Below, in pieces: positions 1 through 5,706 of a stretch of 9,603 nt of DNA; positions within the stretch are counted from its first letter, which is position 1; every line of letters starts with the position of its first letter. The position numbers and the translations under genes were made by a program. The stretch lies in contig JBQLZQ010000057.1 of assembly GCA_052168355.1 (NCBI GenBank), positions 1 through 9,603 on the forward strand, in the 5' to 3' direction. The notes beneath the pieces were generated by a model, which was given only the letters and a program-made list of their open reading frames with translations, was not told where the DNA came from and made no database searches. The stretch is from JBQLZQ01 sp052168355. Its GTDB lineage: Bacteria > Pseudomonadota > Alphaproteobacteria > DSM-16000 > Inquilinaceae.

Positions 1-2
1 TG

Positions 3-974
3 ATCATGGGCGCCGCCCTGGCCCGGCCGGCCCAGGCGCAGACCGCGCCCGGCCCGTCCGACGGGTCGGAAACCCTGACCATGATGGGGGAACTTCAGCG
101 GTACACGACCACCGCCGACGATACCCTGCTGGATATCGCCCGCCGCTTCAACCTGGGCTTTGTGGCCCTGCGGGCCGCCAATCCCGGTGTCGATCCCTGG
201 CTGCCCGGCGCCGGCGTGGACCTGCTTCTGCCCACCGCCCATCTGCTGCCGGACGCTCCGCAAGAGGGGTTGGTCGTCAATCTGGCGGAGATGCGTCTTT
301 ACCATTTCGTGGTCCCCGGCGCTGAACCGGCGAGCCACCCGATCGGCGTTGGGCGGGAAGGACGATCCACGCCCTTGGGCACGACCACGATCGGCCGCAA
401 GGCCGCCGATCCGGCCTGGTACCCGCCGGCATCGATCCGGGCGGAAAAGCCCGAACTGCCGGCCATGGTGCCGCCGGGACCCGAGAACCCCCTTGGGCGA
501 CACGCTCTCTATCTCGGCTGGCCCGCCTATCTGATCCATGGAACCAACAAACCCCTGGGTATCGGACGCCGCGTCAGCAGCGGCTGTCTGCGTATGTACC
601 CGGAAGATATCGAACAATTGTTTAACACGGTGCCCGTTGGCACCCAGGTCACCGTCGTCGACCAGCCCATCAAGGTCGCCTGGGTCGGGGAGACCCTCTA
701 TGTCGAGGTCCATCCCTCGATGAGCCAGGCCGATCAGCTCGAAGACGACGGCGCGTTCCGCTACGAAACGCCGGAAGGGCTTCTGGACATGGTCCGCGCG
801 GCCGCCGGCGACGCCTTCGACCGGGTCGATCTGACCGCGGTTCTGCGAGCCGGCACCGAGCGTCGGGGCTACCCGGTGGCGGTCCTGGGCGCCTCGCCGG
901 CCGCACCGTCGCCCACCGCCGACGCCACGCCCGGGCCCCTGCCGCTGCGGCTGGACGGGTCGGACGACGTCTGA
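3..974 (+). CDS. LysM/YkuD L,D-transpeptidase, ErfK/YbiS-like (5' end outside window)
   Basis: This is a periplasmic L,D-transpeptidase, which cuts the tetrapeptide stem of peptidoglycan at meso-diaminopimelate and transfers it to an acceptor amine. Numbering from the Met at base 6, a LysM domain covers about residues 31-76 and the YkuD domain about 88-219. The catalytic signature runs from His178 (HGTNKP) to Cys194 (SSGCLRM). A VPVGTQV stretch and a short C-terminal domain (to residue 322) follow, as in E. coli ErfK/YbiS/YcfS, which attach Lpp. The visible N-terminus (ALARPAQAQ) is only the end of a signal peptide with an AQA cleavage site, and the frame is open to the window edge. The true start is therefore probably upstream, and the ATG at 6 is likely internal. 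The gene converges on the small lipoprotein gene at 1087-1332. The family is secure; the acceptor is inferred. Confidence 0.9.
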   Translation: MMGAALARPAQAQTAPGPSDGSETLTMMGELQRYTTTADDTLLDIARRFNLGFVALRAANPGVDPWLPGAGVDLLLPTAHLLPDAPQEGLVVNLAEMRLYHFVVPGAEPASHPIGVGREGRSTPLGTTTIGRKAADPAWYPPASIRAEKPELPAMVPPGPENPLGRHALYLGWPAYLIHGTNKPLGIGRRVSSGCLRMYPEDIEQLFNTVPVGTQVTVVDQPIKVAWVGETLYVEVHPSMSQADQLEDDGAFRYETPEGLLDMVRAAAGDAFDRVDLTAVLRAGTERRGYPVAVLGASPAAPSPTADATPGPLPLRLDGSDDV

Positions 975-1001
975 CACCCGCCAATCGGGTTCCAGAACGG
1001 A

Positions 1002-1037
1002 AAAGGCCCCCTGTCGCACAAGCGACAGGGGGCCTTT
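1002..1037. terminator. Bidirectional intrinsic terminator hairpin
   Basis: A perfect 16-bp inverted repeat (1002-1017 and 1022-1037) encloses the 4-base loop ACAA. It lies between the convergent stop codons of the transpeptidase (974) and the lipoprotein (1087). The stem is GC-rich with AAA/TTT at its base, so transcripts from either side end in a short U run (UUU on the plus strand, UUUU on the minus strand). The short U tracts make it imperfect, but position and symmetry fit a shared terminator. Confidence 0.85.
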
Positions 1038-1086
1038 CCGTCCGCGACGGGGCCGGAAGGCTGGCCCCGTGGAGAAGCGTCAAGGA

Positions 1087-1332
1087 CTATTTGGACAGTG
1101 ACTGGTTGAACATCCGCTCGGCCCGCTGAGCCGCCGCGGAGGCTTCGGCCGCGGCCCGTTCGGCCCGCTCGGCCGCGTCGGCCGCCCGCTCGGCCGCGGC
1201 CTGGGCGCTGGCCGCGCTCTGTTCGGCCGCCGTCATGCTGGCGCTGTCGTCCATCGTGGACTGACACGCGGTCAGGCCCAGCGCGCCGGTTACAAGAAGC
1301 GCCATCGCCGAAGTCTTGAGAACACTGGTCAT
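1087..1332 (-). CDS. Lpp/OprI-like alanine-zipper outer-membrane lipoprotein
   Basis: A small lipoprotein of 81 residues. The N-terminus MTSVLK, a hydrophobic stretch and the lipobox LTAC (Cys23) form a type II signal peptide, leaving a mature chain of 59 residues, almost the length of mature E. coli Lpp (58). Residues about 34-73 are an Ala/Glu/Arg-rich helix with heptad-like alanine spacing (repeats of AAERA and AERA type), typical of a trimeric alanine zipper. The last residue is lysine, the residue through which Lpp is joined to peptidoglycan. The ATG at 1332 is chosen because GGAGAAGGGAG lies 6 bases upstream and the signal peptide starts there; the frame is open further upstream only by chance. 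The coding DNA is low-complexity CGGCC-rich, so similarity searches will be weak. The protein converges on an ErfK/YbiS-like transpeptidase, its likely partner. The structural class is well supported; covalent attachment is inferred. Confidence 0.85.
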   Translation of the reverse strand: MTSVLKTSAMALLVTGALGLTACQSTMDDSASMTAAEQSAASAQAAAERAADAAERAERAAAEASAAAQRAERMFNQSLSK

Positions 1333-1532
1333 GAAAGTCTCCCTTCTCCAAGGAACGGGGGGTTGAATCAGCGCCACCATACGCCTGATCCCGATGCTGT
1401 TGAACAGGGGGCGCGACAATTCTTCGCAAATTGGCAACGCCTGTGCCGTTTTCGCATCAGCGGTGGGAGGTGACCGGTCGATTGCAGCAGGGATAAGGCA
1501 GATCCGGGGCACGCGGTACCGGTGGCGGGCGG
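1333..1532. other. Intergenic region upstream of the lipoprotein gene
   Basis: These 200 bases separate the exporter stop codon from the lipoprotein start, both leftward. No convincing ORF or strong hairpin was seen. The region is less GC-rich than its surroundings around 1417-1440. It holds a short inverted repeat, CAATT (1417-1421) and AATTG (1429-1433), separated by 7 bases, and a small palindrome CTGTTGAACAG at 1397-1407. An abundant lipoprotein would be expected to have its own promoter here, but no good -35/-10 pair is visible. Confidence 0.4.
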
Positions 1533-2504
1533 TCAGCCCGTCGGACGGCCGGACCAGGGCGGCCGGGTGGCCAGTACGATGCCGGCCATGATCAGCACCA
1601 GCCCGGCGGCATGAAACGGCCGCACCGATTCGCCAAGGAACAGAACCGCCATCGCGCTGCCGAACAGCGGCATCAGATAGATGAACAGCCCAGCCCGGTT
1701 GGCGCCGACCAGTTCGACCCCGCGGTTGAAGCACAGATAGGCCAGCACCGACGGAAACACCGCCACATAGGCCACCGACGCCAAGGTCACCGGATCGAAG
1801 CGCATGGGTGCGCCCATCGCCGTTTCCGCGACATAGAACGGCGCCAACATCGCCGCCCCCAACGCGAACAGAACGGTCAGCAGACTCATCGGATGCAGCG
1901 CCGGCCGCCGGCGCAGCAGCACCGAATACCCGGCATATCCCAAAACCGCGACCAGGATCAGAAGATCGCCGGGGCTGGGCCGCAACCCGGCCAGCACCGC
2001 CGGGTCGCCCCGGGCGATGATCGTCACCGTGCCGGCCAGGGCGACGACGATGCCGCAGATCTGTAGCGCCGTCACCCGCTCGCGGAACAGCAGAAAGGAC
2101 AACAGCACGATCAGCGCTGGCATGGCCGCCTGGATCAGCAGGGCGTTGATCGCCTGGGTCGAATGCAGCCCCGCATAGACCAGTGTGTTGAAGGCGGCGA
2201 TGCCCAGAGCGGCCAGCAGCGCCAGGATGCGCCAGTGGCGCACGATCTGCGGCCAGTCGCGGCGCAGCGGCCGCCAGGCCAGCACCGCAACCACGGCCAG
2301 CGCCCCGACCCACCGCCAGAACGCCAGCCCCACCGGCGGCACCGCCTCGGCGATGCCCCGGCCCAGCACCACGTTGCCCGACCAGAACAGGACGGTCAGC
2401 GTCAGCAGCAGATAGGGCGCGTCGTATACCCGCGCGGCCAGCCGCGCCAAGGCGGACCGTCGCGGCGATGTGCGGCTTTTCTTGTCGTCGACGGGCTGGG
2501 TCAT
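1533..2504 (-). CDS. EamA/DMT-superfamily inner-membrane transporter
   Basis: A predicted inner-membrane exporter of the drug/metabolite transporter superfamily, 323 residues from the ATG at 2504. After a basic cytoplasmic N-terminus (residues about 8-27), the chain alternates short hydrophobic helices, about ten in all, in two EamA repeats (roughly 30-158 and 175-312). Typical family features are an early helix with FWSGNVVLGRGI, the stretch LVYAGLHSTQAINALLIQAAMPAL ending the first repeat, and LFLGE followed by GLVLIMAGI in the last two helices. Such proteins export amino acids, metabolites or drugs by proton or substrate antiport; the sequence does not reveal the substrate. A TTG codon at 2540 would add 12 residues, but these (PGFPGSVTSPT) do not look conserved and ATG is preferred. 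No Shine-Dalgarno precedes ATG 2504; see the promoter candidate at 2513-2540. The protease gene lies 64 bases upstream on the same strand. Confidence 0.9.
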   Translation of the reverse strand: MTQPVDDKKSRTSPRRSALARLAARVYDAPYLLLTLTVLFWSGNVVLGRGIAEAVPPVGLAFWRWVGALAVVAVLAWRPLRRDWPQIVRHWRILALLAALGIAAFNTLVYAGLHSTQAINALLIQAAMPALIVLLSFLLFRERVTALQICGIVVALAGTVTIIARGDPAVLAGLRPSPGDLLILVAVLGYAGYSVLLRRRPALHPMSLLTVLFALGAAMLAPFYVAETAMGAPMRFDPVTLASVAYVAVFPSVLAYLCFNRGVELVGANRAGLFIYLMPLFGSAMAVLFLGESVRPFHAAGLVLIMAGIVLATRPPWSGRPTG

Positions 2505-2512
2505 GGTCGGGG

Positions 2513-2540
2513 ATGTAACCGACCCCGGGAACCCTGGCAA
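2513..2540 (-). promoter_or_regulatory. Candidate promoter for a leaderless exporter transcript
   Basis: On the minus strand TTGCCA (2540-2535), five of six matches to a sigma-70 -35 box, is followed after 16 bases by TTACAT (2518-2513), a poor -10 box. The -10 end lies only 8 bases before the ATG at 2504, so transcription would start at or near the start codon. This fits the absence of a Shine-Dalgarno there. It is a pattern match only. Confidence 0.25.
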
Positions 2541-2568
2541 TCGGCCTGCCTCGCGGATCGCCCCGGTG

Positions 2569-3720
2569 TCAGAGCTCGCAGATGATGAAAACGGCGATAT
2601 CCCGGCCGATATCGGCCACTTCCTCGGGCGACATCGGTGCCGTCGGCGCCGACGCCGGCGCCGGTATGCCGTGGTCCTTCAGAAGGTGCAGGACCATGTC
2701 GGCCTTGATCGCATAGTTGATGTTCTGCGGGATATCGCCGGTATCGGCGAAGACCTGGGCCGCATCCAGTTTCGCCACGACGACGCCGACGACGCGTCCC
2801 TGCGCATCGAACAGGGGGCCGCCGCTGTTGCCAGGCTGAACCGGGGCCGTGATCTGAAGCAGACGCGAGTCCCCGCCAAGTCCCGAAAGCGCACTGACAT
2901 TGCCCAGGGTGACGTTGAGCCCGGAGGCCAGAATGTCCGGAAGCGGAAATCCGACGGCGACAATCGAGGCGGCCCGACGAACCGTCGATCCGGGAACGAT
3001 CGGCGCAAGCCGTGGCGGCCGTGTCTGGACCACCAACAAGGCCAGGTCGTCGCCTTGGCGAACGTCCTTAACCGCGGCGCGGAGGTTCCGCCCCTTGTAT
3101 CGCACCAAGACCTTGCGACACTCCTCGACCACGTGGGCATTGGTGACGATATGGCCGTCACGGCTGACGAAAAACCCTGATCCGGTGGACGCAATCTGCC
3201 GATCCGCCCCCTGTCTTGGCCGCCGTTCGTCGAGGCGCGGCAGGTCCAGGGATGCGGTCGCGGCGCCGCCGCTGCCGTCCGCCGCCGGAAAGGCCCGCAG
3301 CGCCTCCCTGACCGCGCCGTTGACGTCATCGGTAAAGGTCCAGCCCAAATACTCTCCCGACCCCACATAGACGGTATCGCCCGTCGCAAGGTCGATGATC
3401 TCGCACTCCGCGGTCGCCGCCTCTCCGAGGCCCCGGCTCTTCCATCGGAGGTTGCCGCAGCCGACGACCAGGACGTCGTACCGGTCCACCTGGTATGTCC
3501 GCAGGACGATATCGGGATCGACGGGCAGGACGGCGTATCCCTTTTGCACCATCGCCCTCCGCGCCGCGGCGGTGGCGGCCTCGCCGCCGACCATGGCCAC
3601 GTACTTCACCTGTCCTTTGAGGTCGGGACTGAGCAGCGTTCCGAACCGATCGTAGGCCCCGGGGCCATCGCAGGCTGCGAGCGCCAGACTGATGCAGATC
3701 GCTTGAGCCAGACGCTTCAC
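2569..3720 (-). CDS. Lipoprotein with unknown N-terminal domain fused to trypsin-like serine protease
   Basis: A membrane-anchored periplasmic serine protease of 383 residues. The N-terminus MKRLAQAICISLALAAC is a lipoprotein signal with lipobox LAAC (Cys17); Asp at +2 would, by the E. coli Lol rule, keep it on the inner membrane. Residues about 35-145 form an alpha/beta domain I cannot name; its pattern (YDVLVVGC, then ECEIIDLATGDTVYVGSGEY, then a DDV helix) recalls small periplasmic lipoprotein domains. A linker leads to a trypsin-like domain (about 175-350) with the HtrA/DegP-type triad: His196 (TNAHVV), Asp225 (GDDLALL), Ser299 (GNSGGPLFD). No PDZ domain follows; the C-terminal tail is about 35 residues and Pro/Ala-rich at first. 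GTG at 3720 is chosen because the signal peptide begins there and an A5G7 Shine-Dalgarno lies 8 bases upstream. The protease fold is secure; the target and the N-terminal role are unknown. Confidence 0.85.
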   Translation of the reverse strand: MKRLAQAICISLALAACDGPGAYDRFGTLLSPDLKGQVKYVAMVGGEAATAAARRAMVQKGYAVLPVDPDIVLRTYQVDRYDVLVVGCGNLRWKSRGLGEAATAECEIIDLATGDTVYVGSGEYLGWTFTDDVNGAVREALRAFPAADGSGGAATASLDLPRLDERRPRQGADRQIASTGSGFFVSRDGHIVTNAHVVEECRKVLVRYKGRNLRAAVKDVRQGDDLALLVVQTRPPRLAPIVPGSTVRRAASIVAVGFPLPDILASGLNVTLGNVSALSGLGGDSRLLQITAPVQPGNSGGPLFDAQGRVVGVVVAKLDAAQVFADTGDIPQNINYAIKADMVLHLLKDHGIPAPASAPTAPMSPEEVADIGRDIAVFIICEL

Positions 3721-3728
3721 GACAGGCG

Positions 3729-3740
3729 CCCCCCCTTTTT
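3729..3740 (-). promoter_or_regulatory. Ribosome binding site made of A5G7 homopolymers
   Basis: On the minus strand five A and seven G residues end 8 bases before the GTG start at 3720. The run supplies the only Shine-Dalgarno-like sequence for the protease lipoprotein and decides its start. A G7 tract is prone to slippage. Confidence 0.6.
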
Positions 3741-3776
3741 GGTCAATGGTGTTTCGACAGCATGGGGTCAGCTTGC

Positions 3777-3789
3777 TAATCAAAGATTA
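3777..3789. repeat. Short palindrome TAATC-AAA-GATTA upstream of the protease
   Basis: A perfect 5-bp inverted repeat with a 3-base centre lies in an AT-rich patch of an otherwise GC-rich intergenic region, about 57 bases before the protease GTG. The place and composition fit an operator or promoter-proximal site, but no regulator is identified. The whole gap 3721-3838 holds no gene, and no clear terminator for the operon ending at 3839 was found in it. Confidence 0.3.
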
Positions 3790-3838
3790 ATGGTGAAAAG
3801 GTTCAGGTAGATCTCGAAGCGGTCCTCTCAGCCGTTCG

Positions 3839-5065
3839 TCACCCGATCACCCCGGCGGCACGCAGCCGGTCGCGGGCGGCGGCGTCCAGGCCCAGCATCT
3901 CCTCCAGCACCGCGTCGGTATCCCAGCCCAGCGGCGGCGGGGCGCGGCGGTAGTCGACCGGGGTCGCCGACAGCCGCATCGGGCTGGCGACCGATGGCAC
4001 CGCCCCCAGCGTCGGGTGATCGAGGCTGAGCGCCAGCCCATGGTCCCGGACATGGGGATCGGCGAAAACCCGGTCCAGGGTGTTGATCGGCCCGCACGGC
4101 ACGCCGACCTTCTCCAACGCGGCGATCCAATCGTCGGTGGTCCGCGCGGCCAGGGCCGGTTCGATCAGCGGGATCAGCGCCGCCCGGTTGGCGACGCGGG
4201 CGCGGTTGGTGGCGTAGCGGGCATCGTCGGCCAGATCGGCCAAACCGGCCACGGCGCAAAAGCGTCGGAACTGGTCGTCGTTACCCACGGCCAGCACCAG
4301 CCATCCGTCTGCGGTCGGAAACGCTTGGTATGGCACGATGTTGGGGTGGGCGTTGCCCAGCCGCACGGGCGGCGTGCCGGACACCAGATAGTTCAGCGCC
4401 TGGTTGGCCAGGGTCGCCACCTGCACGTCCATCAGCGCCAGATCGATGTGCTGGCCCTCGCCGGTGCGGTCGCGGTGAACCAGGGCCGCCAGACAGGCGT
4501 TGGAGGCGTAGAGCCCGGTCAGGATGTCGGCCAGCGCCACGCCGACCTTCTGCGGTCCGCCGCCCGGCTGGCCGTCGGGGGCGCCGGTGACGCTCATCAG
4601 GCCGCCGGCCGCCTGGATCATGAAATCGTAGCCGGCCCGCGCCGCGTGGGGCCCGGTCTGGCCGAACCCGGTGATCGAACAATAGATCAGGCCCGGGTGA
4701 AGGGCGTGCAGACTGTCCCAATCGAGACCGTAGCGCTTCAGCCCGCCGACCTTGAAGTTTTCCAGCACGATGTCGCTGCGCGCCGCCAGGTCGCGGACCA
4801 GGGCCGATCCCTCCGCCGTGCCGATGTCGATGGCGACCGAGCGCTTGTTGCGGTTGGCGGCCAGGAAATAGGCGCTCTCGGACGCCTCGCCGCCGTGCCC
4901 GCCGGTCGCAAAGGGCGGCCCCCAGTCGCGCGTGTCGTCGCCGCCGCCCGGCCGTTCGACCTTGATCACGTCGGCGCCCAGATCGCCCAGCAACTGGCTG
5001 GCCCAAGGCCCGGCCAGCACCCGCGACAGATCCAGCACCCTGACATGGGACAGCGCGCCCGCCAT
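3839..5065 (-). CDS. CaiB/BaiF family (class III) CoA-transferase
   Basis: A cytoplasmic CoA-transferase moving CoA between carboxylic acids through aspartyl anhydride intermediates. At 408 residues it has the usual family length. The N-terminal signature is complete: VRVLDLSRVLAGPWASQLLGDLGADVIKVE (residues 8-37). Then come NRNKRSVAID (71-80), the FGQTGP loop (134-139), GYDFMIQAAGGLMSVTG (145-161) and the presumed catalytic aspartate Asp180 in ALADILTG, equivalent to Asp169 of formyl-CoA transferase. GEGQHIDLALMD and VPCGPINTLDRVFADPHV are further family blocks. The best-known relatives with this pattern act on dicarboxylates such as succinate/glutarate or malate, but the acceptor cannot be assigned. 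The ATG at 5065 starts directly with the conserved block. It is the last gene of the hyu operon, 19 bases after the isochorismatase-fold gene, suggesting that the acid released upstream is activated as a CoA ester. Confidence 0.92.
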   Translation of the reverse strand: MAGALSHVRVLDLSRVLAGPWASQLLGDLGADVIKVERPGGGDDTRDWGPPFATGGHGGEASESAYFLAANRNKRSVAIDIGTAEGSALVRDLAARSDIVLENFKVGGLKRYGLDWDSLHALHPGLIYCSITGFGQTGPHAARAGYDFMIQAAGGLMSVTGAPDGQPGGGPQKVGVALADILTGLYASNACLAALVHRDRTGEGQHIDLALMDVQVATLANQALNYLVSGTPPVRLGNAHPNIVPYQAFPTADGWLVLAVGNDDQFRRFCAVAGLADLADDARYATNRARVANRAALIPLIEPALAARTTDDWIAALEKVGVPCGPINTLDRVFADPHVRDHGLALSLDHPTLGAVPSVASPMRLSATPVDYRRAPPPLGWDTDAVLEEMLGLDAAARDRLRAAGVIG

Positions 5066-5084
5066 GACGCGGCGTTCCGGCCGG

Positions 5085-5702
5085 TCAGCCGGCGCCGAGG
5101 CGGTCGGCGGCCTCGGCGCAGGTCATGGGTTCGGCGACGCTGGAGAGCGACCGCACGGTGGCGGCGTGCAGCTCTTCCGAAAAGGCGGCGCAGCCGTCGG
5201 TCAGCAGCACGGTGCGGTAGCCGCGCACATGGGCGTCGCGCAAGGTCGAGGCGACGCCGCCATTGGTGACGATGCCGCCGATCAGCACCGTGTCGATCCC
5301 GGCTTGACTCAGAATCCACTCCAGCCGGCTCATATAGAAAGCTGAAAACGCGACCTTTTCGACGGTCAGATCGACCGGCTGCAGATCGTCGATCACGGCC
5401 TGCCCCCAACCGCCGGGCGTGAAGTCGCCCCTGGTCAGGAACGGCCGCAGCCGGCGCAGATGGTCGCTGATCCACGGCATCCCGTGACGGCCGGGCACCA
5501 GGGTGAACAGGGTGGCCACGGTCCAGCCGCCCGTCGCCCGGACGGCATCGGCCACCGCCCGGTGGCGCGGGATCAGCTCGGTGATGGCCCGGGCGCCCTG
5601 CCCGGCCCGTCCATAGGCGCCGTCGGGATGGATGAAATCGTTCTGCATGTCGCAGATCAAAAAGGCGGTGGTGGCGCCGCCGAGAGGTCGGTCTTCGGTC
5701 AC
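5085..5702 (-). CDS. Isochorismatase-fold hydrolase with Gly at the nucleophilic Cys position
   Basis: A 205-residue protein of the isochorismatase-like superfamily, whose Cys members hydrolyse amides such as N-carbamoylsarcosine or nicotinamide. Visible are Asp18 in the first strand (LICDMQNDF), Lys116 (VEKVAFSAFY) and the cis-peptide block GGIVTNGGVASTLRDA (142-157). The family nucleophile is the Cys in TNxCV. Here it is Gly149, encoded GGC, one base from TGC. True isochorismatases of the EntB type also carry glycine there and act on a vinyl ether with the Asp/Lys pair, so the protein may be active with other chemistry or may have lost amidase activity. Cys171 lies in a downstream loop (TDGCAAF), not at the nucleophile position. 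The start is GTG at 5702, 4 bases after the hyuA stop, with AAGG nearby, so translation is probably coupled. Fold secure; reaction uncertain. Confidence 0.88.
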   Translation of the reverse strand: MTEDRPLGGATTAFLICDMQNDFIHPDGAYGRAGQGARAITELIPRHRAVADAVRATGGWTVATLFTLVPGRHGMPWISDHLRRLRPFLTRGDFTPGGWGQAVIDDLQPVDLTVEKVAFSAFYMSRLEWILSQAGIDTVLIGGIVTNGGVASTLRDAHVRGYRTVLLTDGCAAFSEELHAATVRSLSSVAEPMTCAEAADRLGAG

Positions 5703-5706
5703 GGAG

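Noticed and set aside
1119..1235. CGGCC-rich short repeats resembling a tandem repeat
   Set aside because: They are explained by Ala/Glu/Arg codons of the alanine-zipper lipoprotein; no regular unit length runs through them at DNA level.
1376..1404. Possible lipoprotein promoter TTCAAC-17-TATGGT on the minus strand
   Set aside because: Spacing and place are right, but it matches only three and four of six consensus bases, so it is no better than chance in a 200-base region.
1333..2313. Long upstream extension of the lipoprotein frame into the exporter gene
   Set aside because: The extension is an out-of-frame shadow of the EamA protein. The lipoprotein signal peptide and Shine-Dalgarno place the start at 1332.
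3816..3838. Imperfect hairpin after the CoA-transferase as operon terminator
   Set aside because: The stem has a bulge and a 9-base loop, and the nearest T run is some 15 bases away, so it is too weak to call.
4016..5269. Open plus-strand frame of 417 codons opposite the CoA-transferase
   Set aside because: Composition is typical of an antisense shadow (Gln/His/Arg/Gly-rich); the opposite strand holds every CaiB family block.
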